Below, piece by piece: positions 25,041 to 33,762 of a stretch of 64,000 nt of DNA. Source of the stretch: Actinomadura syzygii. GTDB lineage: Bacteria > Actinomycetota > Actinomycetes > Streptosporangiales > Streptosporangiaceae. Within the stretch, counting starts at the first letter, position 1. The number at the start of each line of letters is the position of its first letter. Where the stretch lies: NCBI RefSeq assembly GCF_008085905.1, contig NZ_VSFF01000015.1:124001-188000 (forward strand), given 5' to 3'. The translations under genes and the position numbers were made by a program. Below the pieces are notes generated by a model. That model saw nothing but the letters and a program-made list of their open reading frames with translations. It searched no databases and was not told where the DNA came from.

Positions 25041-25472
25041 GTGGAGTCGGACGAGGAGAAGGAATGGCACGCCGAGGCCGACCGCGCCTTCGACGCCCTT
25101 CTGGCACAGGCCGGGACCCGACCGCCGGGCTCAAAGCCGCACGTCGCGGACGAGGTGAAAAGCGAGGCGGCCGACTGGCTCGTGGGACTCGCGCTGAGGT
25201 GCGACGACCGGGAGTACGTCGAGCGATGGTGCCTGCGAATCGGCAATGGCCTCCCGCCCGGACATCCTCTGCTCGGGCTCTCGGCGTTGTGCGTCGGGCA
25301 CCTGTCGCGGCGCTTCGGCGTCGTCAGCGACGAAGCGCGCACCCTCGTCGAAGAACTGGCGGCGCGCTGCCAGCGCGACCCTTCGGACGTCGACGGGAAC
25401 GCGATCAGCGGGGTTGAGGACGTCCGATGCTATGCACCAGTAGCTGGTCGACGAGTTGGTGAAGCACCGTGA
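25041..25472 (+). CDS. Hypothetical acidic protein, possibly 3'-disrupted
   Basis: A 143-residue frame from GTG, acidic and helical (ESDEEKEWHAEADRAFDALL, EAADWLVGLALRCDD, LVEELAARCQRDPSDVDGNAISGVEDVR). The last 15 residues or so (CYAPVAGRRVGEAP) read out of frame through DNA that encodes a MerR-like C terminus in another frame, so the natural end has probably been replaced at about 25430. The family is not recognised. No clear ribosome site. Confidence 0.5.
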   Translation: MESDEEKEWHAEADRAFDALLAQAGTRPPGSKPHVADEVKSEAADWLVGLALRCDDREYVERWCLRIGNGLPPGHPLLGLSALCVGHLSRRFGVVSDEARTLVEELAARCQRDPSDVDGNAISGVEDVRCYAPVAGRRVGEAP

Positions 25473-25551
25473 CCGCATCGGCGCGGCGATCGAGGAACTG
25501 GCGGCGACCCAGGCCAATCTGGACACCATCATCGCCGGCCGGAGGCACTGA
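25444..25551 (+). pseudogene. C-terminal remnant of a MerR-like regulator
   Basis: Directly after an in-frame TAG, 35 codons read LVDELVKHRDRIGAAIEELA then TQANLDTIIAGRRH and stop. This looks like the coiled-coil dimerisation helix and tail that end MerR-family regulators. The DNA-binding part is absent upstream, where the preceding ORF runs in another frame. It appears to be a decayed fragment rather than a gene. Confidence 0.55.
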
Positions 25552-25575
25552 CGCCGTGAACCGTGAGGACGTCCC

Positions 25576-26376
25576 ATGAGCAAGGTGAAGCGGCTGCCGC
25601 GGAACGTGTACGAGCCGGAGCTGGCGCGGCTCCAGGCGGAGCTGGTGAAGTTGCAGGAGTGGGTGCGCAAGGAGGGCGCGCGCGTCGTCGTGGTCTTCGA
25701 GGGACGCGACGCCGCCGGAAAAGGCAGCACGATCAAGCGGGTCACCGAGTACCTCAATCCGCGCGTCGCCCGGATCGCGGCGCTGCCCGTGCCCTCTGAC
25801 CGCGAGCGCACGCAGTGGTATTTCCAGCGGTATGTGGAGCACCTTCCGGCGGCCGGGGAGATCGTCCTTTTCGACCGTTCCTGGTACAACCGGGCGGGCG
25901 TCGAGCGCGTCATGGGTTTCTGCACCCAGCAGGAGTACACGCGCTTCCTCCACCAGTGCCCGATCTTCGAGCGGCTGCTGGTCGAGGACGGCATCCTGCT
26001 GCGCAAGTACTGGTTCTCGGTGAGCGACGAGGAGCAGGAGCGCCGTTTCCGCAGCCGTCTCGACGACCCCATGCGGCGGTGGAAGCTGTCGCCGATGGAT
26101 CTGGAGTCCATCACCCGCTGGGAGGACTATTCGCGCGCCAAGGACGAGATGTTCGTCCACACCGACATTCCCGAGGCGCCCTGGTACGTCGTTGAGAGCG
26201 AGGACAAAAGGCGGGCTCGGATCAACATGATCGCCCATCTGCTGTCGACCATTCCCTACCACGCGGTGAAGCCCCAGCCGTTGGAGCTGCCCGACCGTCC
26301 GCCCGCGAAGGGCTACGAGCGGCCGCCGCGCGACATGCAGACCTACGTCCCCGACCATTCCGCGGCCCTGGAATGA
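25576..26376 (+). CDS. ppk2: Polyphosphate kinase 2 family protein
   Basis: A 266-residue PPK2. FEGRDAAGKGSTIKR is the Walker A loop, FDRSWYNRAGVERVMGF contains the Walker B Asp and lid start, and RRWKLSPMDLESITRWEDY is the conserved C-terminal core. PPK2 transfers phosphate between polyphosphate and nucleotides, usually to make GTP or ATP. Single-domain length and sequence fit the short class; nucleotide preference cannot be read. The ATG follows GAGGACGTCCC. Confidence 0.9.
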   Translation: MSKVKRLPRNVYEPELARLQAELVKLQEWVRKEGARVVVVFEGRDAAGKGSTIKRVTEYLNPRVARIAALPVPSDRERTQWYFQRYVEHLPAAGEIVLFDRSWYNRAGVERVMGFCTQQEYTRFLHQCPIFERLLVEDGILLRKYWFSVSDEEQERRFRSRLDDPMRRWKLSPMDLESITRWEDYSRAKDEMFVHTDIPEAPWYVVESEDKRRARINMIAHLLSTIPYHAVKPQPLELPDRPPAKGYERPPRDMQTYVPDHSAALE

Positions 26377-26423
26377 CCCGCCGGGGGCGGGACGGGAGCC
26401 GCCGCCGCTCGTACGATTAGCCC

Positions 26424-27560
26424 GTGTCGTCCCTTCTGCGTTCCGTGCGCGAGGAGCCCCGTCCCCCCGGCCCGCCGCCGCGCGGGTGGCGGGACTGGGC
26501 GCTGGTCGCGGTGCTCGCCCCGGCCGCCGTCCTGGAGGGCGCGCTGCGCCCGGACCTCCCCTGGCGGACGGCGTCGGTCGTCCTTACCGTCGCGCTGCTG
26601 CCCACCCTCCTCTGGCGGCGGACGAACCCGCTGCTCATGGTCGCGATCGCGTTCGGCGCGTGCGGCCTCGCGGGACTGCTGACGACAGGCGAGGCGCCGG
26701 CCCTGAACGCGATGGCGTTCGTGCTGTTCCTCGCCTACGCGCTGGTCCGCTGGGGGTCCGGACGCGAGGCCGTCGCGGGCGCGGCGATCGCCTACGCCAA
26801 GGTCGTCCTGTCGGTCGCGTTCGACGGCATGGGCGGCGCGGACGCCTTCGGCGCGTTCGCGATCCTGTCCGCGGCGATGGCGGCGGGCGGGGCGCTGCGC
26901 TACCGGGCGCGGGCGCGGCAGCGCGAACTGGAGCAGGCGAAACTGCTCGAACGCGAACGCCTGGCCCGCGACCTGCACGACACCGTCGCCCACCACGTGT
27001 CGGCGATCGCGATCCGCGCGCAGGCGGGCCTCGCGACCGCCGCCGCCGACCCGGACGCCGCGACCGACGCGCTCCGCGTGATCGAGACCGAGGCGTCGCG
27101 GACGCTCACCGAGATGCGGGCGATCGTCCGCGTCCTGCGCGCGGACGGCCCGCCGGAGGCGGCCGGGCAGCGCGTCGGGGACGTCGCGGCGCTGGCGAGC
27201 GCGGCCGAGTCGGGCCCGGCCGTGGAGGTGCGGATGTCCGGCGACCTCGGCGAGGTGCCGCCGCCGGTCGCGGCCGTGGTGTACCGGCTCGCGCAGGAGT
27301 CGGTGACGAACGCGCGGCGGCACGCCCGCCGCGCCACCCGGATCGAGGTCAGCGTCGCGGCCGACGACACGGCGGTCCGGCTGCGGGTCCGCGACGACGG
27401 CGAGCCCGCCGGGCCCCGTCCGGCGGACGCGGCGGGCTACGGGCTCGCCGGGATGCGCGAGCGCGCGGGCCTGCTCGGCGGCACCTGCGAGGCGGGCCCG
27501 GACCCCGACCGCGGGTGGACGGTCACGGCCGTCCTGCCGCGCGCCGGGTGGGCGCGGTGA
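26424..27560 (+). CDS. NarL-type sensor histidine kinase
   Basis: A 378-residue kinase. Four to five hydrophobic segments in residues about 22-155 form a membrane sensor without a large extracellular loop. The dimerisation box is ERERLARDLHDTVAHHVSAI, with the phosphorylated His near residue 192, and the C-terminal ATPase domain has AQESVTNARRHA and GYGLAGMRERAGLLGG. It is typical of the DesK/NarX-like class. The GTGA overlap couples it to the response regulator. The signal is unknown. Confidence 0.9.
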   Translation: MSSLLRSVREEPRPPGPPPRGWRDWALVAVLAPAAVLEGALRPDLPWRTASVVLTVALLPTLLWRRTNPLLMVAIAFGACGLAGLLTTGEAPALNAMAFVLFLAYALVRWGSGREAVAGAAIAYAKVVLSVAFDGMGGADAFGAFAILSAAMAAGGALRYRARARQRELEQAKLLERERLARDLHDTVAHHVSAIAIRAQAGLATAAADPDAATDALRVIETEASRTLTEMRAIVRVLRADGPPEAAGQRVGDVAALASAAESGPAVEVRMSGDLGEVPPPVAAVVYRLAQESVTNARRHARRATRIEVSVAADDTAVRLRVRDDGEPAGPRPADAAGYGLAGMRERAGLLGGTCEAGPDPDRGWTVTAVLPRAGWAR

Positions 27561-28228
27561 CCATCCGGGTCGTCCTCGCCGACGACCAGGAGATCGTCCG
27601 CACCGGGCTGCGGATGCTGCTCAACGCGCAGCCGGACATCGAGGTCGCCGCCGAGGCGGCCGACGGGCGGCGGGCCGTCGAACTGGCGCGGCGGCTGCGG
27701 CCCGACGTGTGCCTGTTCGACATCCGCATGCCCGTCCTGGACGGCATCGAGGCGACCCGCGCGCTCGCCGGGCCGTCCGTTCCGGACCCGCTCGCCGTCG
27801 TCGTCATCACGACCTTCGACCTGGACGACTACGTGTACGCCGCCCTCAAGGCGGGCGCGCGGGGCTTCCTGCTGAAGGACGCGGGGTCGGCGCTGCTGTC
27901 CCAGGCCGTGCACGCGGCGGCGGGCGGCGACGCGCTGATCGCGCCGAGCGTCACCGCGCGGCTGCTGGACGCCTTCGCCGCGACCGGCCCGCCCGCCGGT
28001 CCGCCCGCCCAGCCCGTCGACGCGCTGACGGACCGCGAGGAGGAGATCCTCCTCGCCGTCGCCCGGGGGCACACGAACAACGAGATCGCCCGCGAGCTGC
28101 ACATCACCCTGAGCACCGTGAAGACCCACATCACCAGCCTGATGGGGAAGCTCGGCGCCCGGAACCGCGTCGAGATCGCGATCTGGGCGTACGAGACGAG
28201 CCGGGTGCGGAACCGCCCGGGCTCCTGA
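27557..28228 (+). CDS. NarL/LuxR-type response regulator
   Basis: A 223-residue regulator. The receiver domain has VVLADDQEIVRTG and the phosphoacceptor Asp in CLFDIRMPVLDG (about residue 54), with Lys in LLKDAG. The C-terminal LuxR HTH is LTDREEEILLAVARGHTNNEIARELHITLSTVKTH. The GTG start overlaps the kinase stop by four bases and no other start fits. It forms a two-component pair with the upstream kinase; targets are not evident nearby. Confidence 0.92.
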   Translation: MTIRVVLADDQEIVRTGLRMLLNAQPDIEVAAEAADGRRAVELARRLRPDVCLFDIRMPVLDGIEATRALAGPSVPDPLAVVVITTFDLDDYVYAALKAGARGFLLKDAGSALLSQAVHAAAGGDALIAPSVTARLLDAFAATGPPAGPPAQPVDALTDREEEILLAVARGHTNNEIARELHITLSTVKTHITSLMGKLGARNRVEIAIWAYETSRVRNRPGS

Positions 28229-28383
28229 GCGCCCGCCGAAAGTACGGCGCTCCGCTCAGACCAATGGACGGCCCGCCCGTGGACGTTCTCCCGATGAGCC
28301 GCGCCGCCTCCCCCGCCAGGATCGAGGCAAGGGCAGACCGGAGCGCCGCCGGGTCGCGGCGCGGGCGGGAGGGCAGGCGCGTG

Positions 28384-29364
28384 ATGAAGGCGATCGTCCA
28401 GGACGGGTTCGGCGCACCGGAGACGCTGCGGGCCATGGAGATCGAGACACCCGAAGTGGGGCCGGACGACGTGCTCGTCCGGGTGCACGCCGCCGGGGTG
28501 AACCCCTACGACTGGCACATCCTGCGCGGCAGCCCCTACGTCGCGCGGCTGATGCCGGGCGGTCTCGGCCTGACCAGGCCGAAGGAGCGGATCGCCGGAC
28601 TGGACGCGGCCGGACGGGTCGAGCGGGTCGGCGCGAACGTGCGCGGGTTGCGGCCGGGCGACGAGGTGTTCGGCTTCTGCCCCGGCGCGTTCGCCGAGTA
28701 CGCGCGCACCAAGGCCGACCAGCTCGCGCCCAAGCCGGCGGGCCTGTCGTTCGAGGAGGCGGCGGCGCTGCCCCTCGCGGCGACGACCGCGCTGCGGGCC
28801 GTCCAGGACGTGGCGGAGGCGCGCGCCGGGCAGCGGCTGCTCGTCAACGGCGCCGCCGGGGGGATCGGCACCTGCGCCGTGCAGATCGCCGCGGCCGCGG
28901 ACGTCGAGGTGACCGGCGTGTGCAGCACCGGAAACGTCGAGTTGGTGCGTTCGATCGGCGCGGCGGACGTCGTCGACTACACCGAGGACGACTTCACGCG
29001 CGGGCGCCCGCCCTACGACGCCATCCTCGACAACGTGGGCAACCGGTCGCGCCGCCACCTGCGCCGCGCCCTCACGCCGGACGGCACGCTCGCCATCAAC
29101 GCGGGCGGCGCGCCCGACGAGGTGATCGGGGCGATCGGGCCCATGGTCGGCGCCGCGCTACTGGACCGGTTCGTCCGGCAGCGGCTGCGCGTCGTCCCGA
29201 CCCTGCTGCGCCGCGACGACCTGCTGGCCGTCGCCGCGCTCGTCGAGTCCGGACGGCTCGTCCCGGTGCTCGACCGCGGCCATCCGCTGTCCGACGCCGC
29301 CGAGGCCGTGGGCTACGTCGAGCGGGGGCACGCGCGCGGCAAGGTCGTCCTCACCGTGCCGTGA
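28384..29364 (+). CDS. MDR-family NADPH:quinone oxidoreductase-like protein
   Basis: A 326-residue zinc-independent medium-chain dehydrogenase/reductase. The N-terminal GroES-like fold has VHAAGVNPYDWHILRG, and the Rossmann loop is VNGAAGGIGTCAVQIA. NVGNRSRRHLRRAL is typical of the quinone reductase/enoyl reductase group. The structural zinc Cys cluster of alcohol dehydrogenases is absent. The ATG has GGGAGGG upstream. Its 3' 207 bases are overlapped by an open frame on the other strand. Confidence 0.85.
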   Translation: MKAIVQDGFGAPETLRAMEIETPEVGPDDVLVRVHAAGVNPYDWHILRGSPYVARLMPGGLGLTRPKERIAGLDAAGRVERVGANVRGLRPGDEVFGFCPGAFAEYARTKADQLAPKPAGLSFEEAAALPLAATTALRAVQDVAEARAGQRLLVNGAAGGIGTCAVQIAAAADVEVTGVCSTGNVELVRSIGAADVVDYTEDDFTRGRPPYDAILDNVGNRSRRHLRRALTPDGTLAINAGGAPDEVIGAIGPMVGAALLDRFVRQRLRVVPTLLRRDDLLAVAALVESGRLVPVLDRGHPLSDAAEAVGYVERGHARGKVVLTVP

Positions 29365-29781
29365 GCGGCGGCCGACCGTCCGGACGGCGGCGAACGCGAG
29401 GAGCGCCGCGCTCGTCAGGATCATGAGCGCGATCACGACCCATTCGTTGGAGCCGCCCGGGCCGTAGACGCGGCTGGCCCGCCCGACGTCCACGGCCTCG
29501 GTCCGCGCGCCCTCGCTCAGCGAGTCGGGGCCGCCCTGGAGGGAGACGTCCGCCCGGTGAATTCTGCCGTCGTCGGACGTGAATTCCCCGTTCCATGTGC
29601 AGCTCTGGTGCCCCGGATGCCGGACGCATTCCAAATGACGCGCCGTGAACACGCCGGGAGCTCCGTCGGCGCGGGCCGCACGAGCAGCCGGAGCGATATT
29701 CGGTATGGCCAGATAGAGCAGATAGAGCGCCACCAGAATCAGGACGGCGGTCAATCCGTGAGAACGGCGCTTGCGGGCCAT
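29158..29781 (-). CDS. Two-span membrane protein with a tail antisense to the MDR gene
   Basis: Residues about 10-30 (LTAVLILVALYLLYLAIPN) and 113-133 (EWVVIALMILTSAALLAFAAV) are membrane helices. They flank an extracellular domain with a Cys pair (ECVRHPGHQSC) and GRASRVYGPGGSNEW. This core of about 138 residues looks like an actinobacterial small membrane family. The frame then runs on for about 69 residues antisense to the MDR gene before meeting a stop. The tail has shadow-like composition, so an original stop was probably lost. Confidence 0.6.
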   Translation of the reverse strand: MARKRRSHGLTAVLILVALYLLYLAIPNIAPAARAARADGAPGVFTARHLECVRHPGHQSCTWNGEFTSDDGRIHRADVSLQGGPDSLSEGARTEAVDVGRASRVYGPGGSNEWVVIALMILTSAALLAFAAVRTVGRRSRHGEDDLAARVPPLDVAHGLGGVGQRMAAVEHRDEPSGLDERGDGQQVVAAQQGRDDAQPLPDEPVQ

Positions 29782-29793
29782 CTCCGGACCTTG

Positions 29794-30357
29794 TCAGCGG
29801 GAATCGGCGGCGCAGGTGCAGCGCATCCGGTCGCGCTCGGCGTCGTTCGGCCGCCGGTGCAGGACCATCGCCACCACCATCGGCGCGAAGACGATCGCGT
29901 TGTAGAACAGGTGGAGCTCGACGCGCGGGGCGATGAGCTGGATGATGCTCGTCGGCACGGGACGGCCCGCGATGTTGTGCCCGGTGCTCGCCTGCAGGAG
30001 GAGCAGCAGGTGCTCGAAGTGGTGCCAGATCTGGATCACCAGTGCCACGTTCCACCAGGTCCGAGACCTGCCGACGAACCCGGGCCGCAGCAGGACGAGC
30101 CCGATCAGCATCACGAGCGCGTACCCGTAGTGCATCCACTCGGACTTGACGAGCCACGGGAACGGGAGCCCTAAGACGCCGCGCGACTCCTTCACCGACC
30201 AGCCCAGCCCCCAGATCTGGATGGCCTGCGCGATGTGCTCGGCCCAGTGCGCCACGACGACGAAGAGGAACAGGCCGAGCCCGGCCCGGTGGTAACGCTG
30301 GTTGAGGGGTCGCAGCCCGATGTCGAATCGCCTGGGGAGTGCAGCGTCCGTCGCCAT
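29794..30357 (-). CDS. Multi-span membrane protein with conserved-looking His residues
   Basis: A 187-residue protein with about four membrane helices. His residues fall inside or beside them in regular motifs: VVAHWAEHIAQAIQIW, IWHHFEHLLLLLQ and ELHLFYNAIVFAPM. The pattern could bind metal or heme, but I do not recognise the family. The ATG at 30357 is chosen; the longer frame upstream is not protein-like. It diverges from the GH113-like gene that begins the exopolysaccharide locus, and is followed closely by another membrane protein gene. Confidence 0.6.
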   Translation of the reverse strand: MATDAALPRRFDIGLRPLNQRYHRAGLGLFLFVVVAHWAEHIAQAIQIWGLGWSVKESRGVLGLPFPWLVKSEWMHYGYALVMLIGLVLLRPGFVGRSRTWWNVALVIQIWHHFEHLLLLLQASTGHNIAGRPVPTSIIQLIAPRVELHLFYNAIVFAPMVVAMVLHRRPNDAERDRMRCTCAADSR

Positions 30358-30565
30358 TACGAAGATCTCCGTCCCGCTTCGGCTCTGCCCGCGTTTTCCT
30401 TCCCATCCAACGTGTGCGGCGGGCTGCGCACCACTCACAGATTGCTCTGCACCGTCCCCGATAGCCAGATCGGCGGGAGCAATTGATGTTGGCGGAATCC
30501 GGCCACAAAAGAGAACGGCCATTCGCGCGTGCCGCGCGGCCGGTTCGGCTGGAATGGCGTGAGTG

Positions 30566-31609
30566 ATGAACGCGTACGGCCGCGGCCTCCGCCTGACGGC
30601 CCTGCTCGCCGCCCTGCCCGCCGCCGTGTCCGCCGCCGCGTCCTGCTCGGCGTCCGGCGACCGGCCCCCGCAGAGCCCGGACCAGCACCAGCGCGGGATC
30701 GCGCTGCCGGCCTGGAGCACCGACGACTACGGCGGGCCGCGGGCGGGCGCGTACGTCGCGGCCGTCGCCGCCACCGGCGCGACCTGGATCCAGCTCACCC
30801 CGACCTGGTACCAGCGGTCGCCGCGCGACTCCGCGATGCGCCCGACCGACCAGACGGCGAGCGACGCGAGCCTGCGGCACGTCATCGGCCTGTCCCGCCG
30901 GGCCGGGCTGCGCGTCCTGCTGAAACCGCACGTGGACCTGCCCGGCGACCAGGACCGCGCCGAGATCAGGCCGCGCGACGCCCGCTCCTGGTTCGCCGCC
31001 TACACGCGGCTGATCGTCCACTACGCCGACCTGGCCCGCGAGACCGGCGTCGAGGAGCTGTCCGTCGGGACGGAGCTCGCCGGGCTGTCGAACGACCGCG
31101 CGCCGTGGCTCGACGTCGTCCGGCAGGTCAGGTCGAGGTTCCACGGGACGCTCGTCTACGCCGCCAACTACGACGAGTTCGAGCACGTGGCGTTCTGGGA
31201 CGTCCTCGACCTGATCGGGATCGACGCCTACTGGCCGCTCGCGAGCCGCCCGACCGCCGACCCGGCCGCGCTGCGCCGCGCGTGGCGGCCGATCCTGCGG
31301 CGGGTCGGCCGGTTCGCGGCGCTGCACCGGCGGAAGGTGCTGTTCACCGAGGCCGGGTACGTGAGCCAGCGCGGCAGCACCACCGCGCCGTTCGCCTGGG
31401 ACATCGCCGACGTGGACGGCTCGGCCGAGCAGGCCGCCGCCTACGAGGCCCTCCTCGCGAGCTGCGCCGGGCTGCCGTGGTGGGCGGGCGTCCACTGGTG
31501 GATGTGGGACGACTGGCCGGGTGCGGCCGAGACCCCGCGGCGGCTGTCGTACTCCCCGCACGGCAAGCCCGCCGAGCGGGTCCTCCGACGCTGGTGGCGT
31601 CCACGCTGA
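30566..31609 (+). CDS. GH113-like glycosidase lipoprotein
   Basis: A 347-residue protein with a signal peptide ending in a lipobox-like AAASC (about residues 22-26), then a TIM-barrel glycosidase. Retaining-clan catalytic Glu positions are visible in SVGTELAGLSN (acid/base) and LFTEAGY (nucleophile), and HWWMWDDWPG closes the barrel. The layout resembles GH113 (beta-mannanase-related) enzymes seen in extracellular polysaccharide loci. It would act at the cell surface, trimming or releasing a polymer. The next gene is convergent, so this is its own transcript. Confidence 0.75.
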   Translation: MNAYGRGLRLTALLAALPAAVSAAASCSASGDRPPQSPDQHQRGIALPAWSTDDYGGPRAGAYVAAVAATGATWIQLTPTWYQRSPRDSAMRPTDQTASDASLRHVIGLSRRAGLRVLLKPHVDLPGDQDRAEIRPRDARSWFAAYTRLIVHYADLARETGVEELSVGTELAGLSNDRAPWLDVVRQVRSRFHGTLVYAANYDEFEHVAFWDVLDLIGIDAYWPLASRPTADPAALRRAWRPILRRVGRFAALHRRKVLFTEAGYVSQRGSTTAPFAWDIADVDGSAEQAAAYEALLASCAGLPWWAGVHWWMWDDWPGAAETPRRLSYSPHGKPAERVLRRWWRPR

Positions 31610-31639
31610 CGTTCCCGCGCGCCGGAGGACCCGCGACCG

Positions 31640-33466
31640 CTACGGGATCAGCGTCGCCGGGTCGACGAACGTGTAGCCGAGGCCCCGGATGCCGTCAACG
31701 ATCTCGGTGAGCGGGCCGGTCCCGTTGTAGGGGTGGTAGAAGGTGCTCGCGAAGCCGTCCCGCACGGCGAGGTTGTACTGCGCCGCCCGGACGATGTCGG
31801 CGGGCAGGCGCGGCGGGAGGTTGTTGTAGGGATCGGGCTCGTAGTTCCCGAGGTTCTCCGGCAGGACGGTCGCGCCGCCGATGTCGCGGACGGGGTAGGG
31901 GAAGAACTGGCCGATGTAGCGGTGCCCGTCGACGGGCCCGCCGGAGAGCTGGCCCGAGAAGTACAGGCTGCGCTCCAGCCGCGCGGCGTAGCTCTGCTTG
32001 ATCGCGCCGTAGTCGGTGGCGGACGCGGCGTAGTGCGGGGTGGTCCAGATGTTCGGGGTGGGCAGTCCGACGGGCGCGTAGGACAGCTTCCCGGTGATGA
32101 TCCGCCCGGACGCCCAGGGCCCCGAGTCCTCGGCCACGGGGCCGTCGAGGACGACGTTGTTGCTCCCGTCGATGTGGGCGCGGAAGAACTCGAAGTCGTC
32201 ACCGGTCGCGCCCGTGTAGGGGTTCTGGGCGCTGCGGTACTGGTGGGTGTACCCGTGCGCCACGATCCGTCCGCCGTGCGAGGCCATGTACCTCAGCGCG
32301 TTCACGACCTGGGGACGCTGCGCCAGCGTGACCGTCTCCGGGACGCCGTTGTTGTAGGCGCCGTTCGGGTCGGTGTAGACGGGGATCACCTGGAACGCGT
32401 ACCGGATGTTCTGCGAGTTCAGGTACTGCGCGACGGCCATCAGCTCGGCCGGGTCGCTGTCGGGGTTGATGTCCTCCAGCCGCAGGACGGCACGGTGCCG
32501 GGTGGCCGTGGCGGGGGCGAGGGCGTCGAACAGGAGGTCGTGCCAGGCGATGATCCGGTCGGTCTCCTTCGTGTAGGCGTAGGGGATCTCGCCGAGGTAG
32601 GTCAGGTTGGACGACCTGACCGCCCACGGGAAGGTGGTCTCCGGCGTGGTGCTCGTGTCGCGGGCGAGGGCGAGCGTGGTCACGGCCGACGGGTCGGTGA
32701 TGTAGGGGCGCAGGATGCCGCCGTCCGCCGCCTGCGGGACGGTCCGGGTCAGCGGCTGGGTCTTGTAGTCGACCCGCGCCACGTTCCCCACCCCGAAGAA
32801 CGACTGCGTCGGGTCCCAGCCGTACTTGGCGGTGAACGCGGGGACGCCGACCTTGCCCGCCAGCGTCCAGATGTTGTCGTTCATCCACACCACGGGCTTG
32901 GCCGTGGCGACGACGTCGGCGTAGAACGCGTCCGGGATCGCGTCGGGGATCGAGCCGCCGTAGTAGGTCGAGCCGATGTAGACCGTGGCCGTGTGCTGCT
33001 CGACCTCGCCGGCCGTGTACTGCGAGACGGGCTTCGCCGTCACCGTGCCGAAGTGCCCGGCGAGGTTCGCGGTGGCCATCCCGTACAGCTCGCCGAGGAA
33101 CCCGTACGGCCCGGCCGAGTCGTACAGGACGAGCGCCGAGGTGCTCCCGGCGGCCGTCCGCGGCGCCACCGCGGTACCGGTCGCGACCTTGACCCCCTTG
33201 AGCGGACGGGTCGCCGGGTGCTCCTTCCTCCTGCGCTGGTCGGCCGTCGCCTGGGTCTTCGCCCAGTCCTTGAGCTTGAGCGCGGACGCCGGGCGTCCGA
33301 GCGCGAGGTCGTCGCCGTGCCGGTGCCCGTGGCCCGGCCCGGCCCGTCCGGGCGCCGCGGCGGCGGTCGCCGCCGGGGCGGCGAGCGCCGTCACCGCCGC
33401 CAGCATGATCGCCAGCACGGCCGCCGGCGGTCTCCCCGCTTTTCGGCTGCGCCAATTCATGGTCAT
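31640..33466 (-). CDS. Exported DUF2334 polysaccharide deacetylase-fold protein
   Basis: A 608-residue secreted protein with a signal peptide (about 1-38). The N-terminal half contains a flavodoxin-like segment (ALVLYDSAGPYGFLGELYG). The C-terminal half is DUF2334, with RLEDINPDSD carrying the metal Asp and VAHGYTHQY carrying the two metal His of the carbohydrate esterase 4-like fold. DUF2334 proteins occur in exopolysaccharide loci and are predicted to deacetylate or modify glycans. GGAGG is 8 nt before the ATG. It diverges from the glycosyltransferase operon. Confidence 0.78.
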   Translation of the reverse strand: MTMNWRSRKAGRPPAAVLAIMLAAVTALAAPAATAAAAPGRAGPGHGHRHGDDLALGRPASALKLKDWAKTQATADQRRRKEHPATRPLKGVKVATGTAVAPRTAAGSTSALVLYDSAGPYGFLGELYGMATANLAGHFGTVTAKPVSQYTAGEVEQHTATVYIGSTYYGGSIPDAIPDAFYADVVATAKPVVWMNDNIWTLAGKVGVPAFTAKYGWDPTQSFFGVGNVARVDYKTQPLTRTVPQAADGGILRPYITDPSAVTTLALARDTSTTPETTFPWAVRSSNLTYLGEIPYAYTKETDRIIAWHDLLFDALAPATATRHRAVLRLEDINPDSDPAELMAVAQYLNSQNIRYAFQVIPVYTDPNGAYNNGVPETVTLAQRPQVVNALRYMASHGGRIVAHGYTHQYRSAQNPYTGATGDDFEFFRAHIDGSNNVVLDGPVAEDSGPWASGRIITGKLSYAPVGLPTPNIWTTPHYAASATDYGAIKQSYAARLERSLYFSGQLSGGPVDGHRYIGQFFPYPVRDIGGATVLPENLGNYEPDPYNNLPPRLPADIVRAAQYNLAVRDGFASTFYHPYNGTGPLTEIVDGIRGLGYTFVDPATLIP

Positions 33467-33599
33467 CGAACCGCCTCCGCGTCCTTTAACGAAGCGTGAA
33501 AAGTGCGGTACCCCGCGTCGAATGTCGTATCACGTCTTGATTAATTGATCTAGCCGTGGCACGATCCGGCCGATCCACAGCATTTCCCGCTTCTCGACT

Positions 33600-33627
33600 T
33601 TGACAGGACTTTACTTCGCGGTACCGT
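33600..33627 (+). promoter_or_regulatory. Sigma-70-type promoter of the glycosyltransferase operon
   Basis: TTGACA (33600-33605) and TACCGT (33622-33627) are separated by 16 bp. This predicts transcription from about 33635 and a leader of about 130 nt before the first small ORF. Confidence 0.55.
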
Positions 33628-33644
33628 TCTTGCGGAACAGTTGG

Positions 33645-33711
33645 CCCGTCCCGGTCTGGGACGGGAACGGGGGGGTCCCGCATCGGTCGTAGACGACTAC
33701 GAAGAATGCGG
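33645..33711 (+). promoter_or_regulatory. Structured 5' leader with competing stems
   Basis: The leader contains CCCGTCCC/GGGACGGG (33645-33652 with 33658-33665). A nested element follows: outer stem CCGCAT/ATGCGG (33678-33683 with 33706-33711) around TCGTAG-ACGA-CTACGA (33687-33702). GGGAC at 33658 could instead pair with GTCCC at 33675-33679, so alternative folds exist. It does not match a riboswitch class I know. Confidence 0.45.
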
Positions 33712-33762
33712 TGCGACCAGTCCCGTCAGACTGCGAATACCGGGGGGTCGCCGACGTTGTAC

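Noticed and set aside
33645..33762. Known c-di-GMP or c-di-AMP riboswitch
   Set aside because: The leader is structured but the conserved ligand-pocket sequences I know for these classes are not present.
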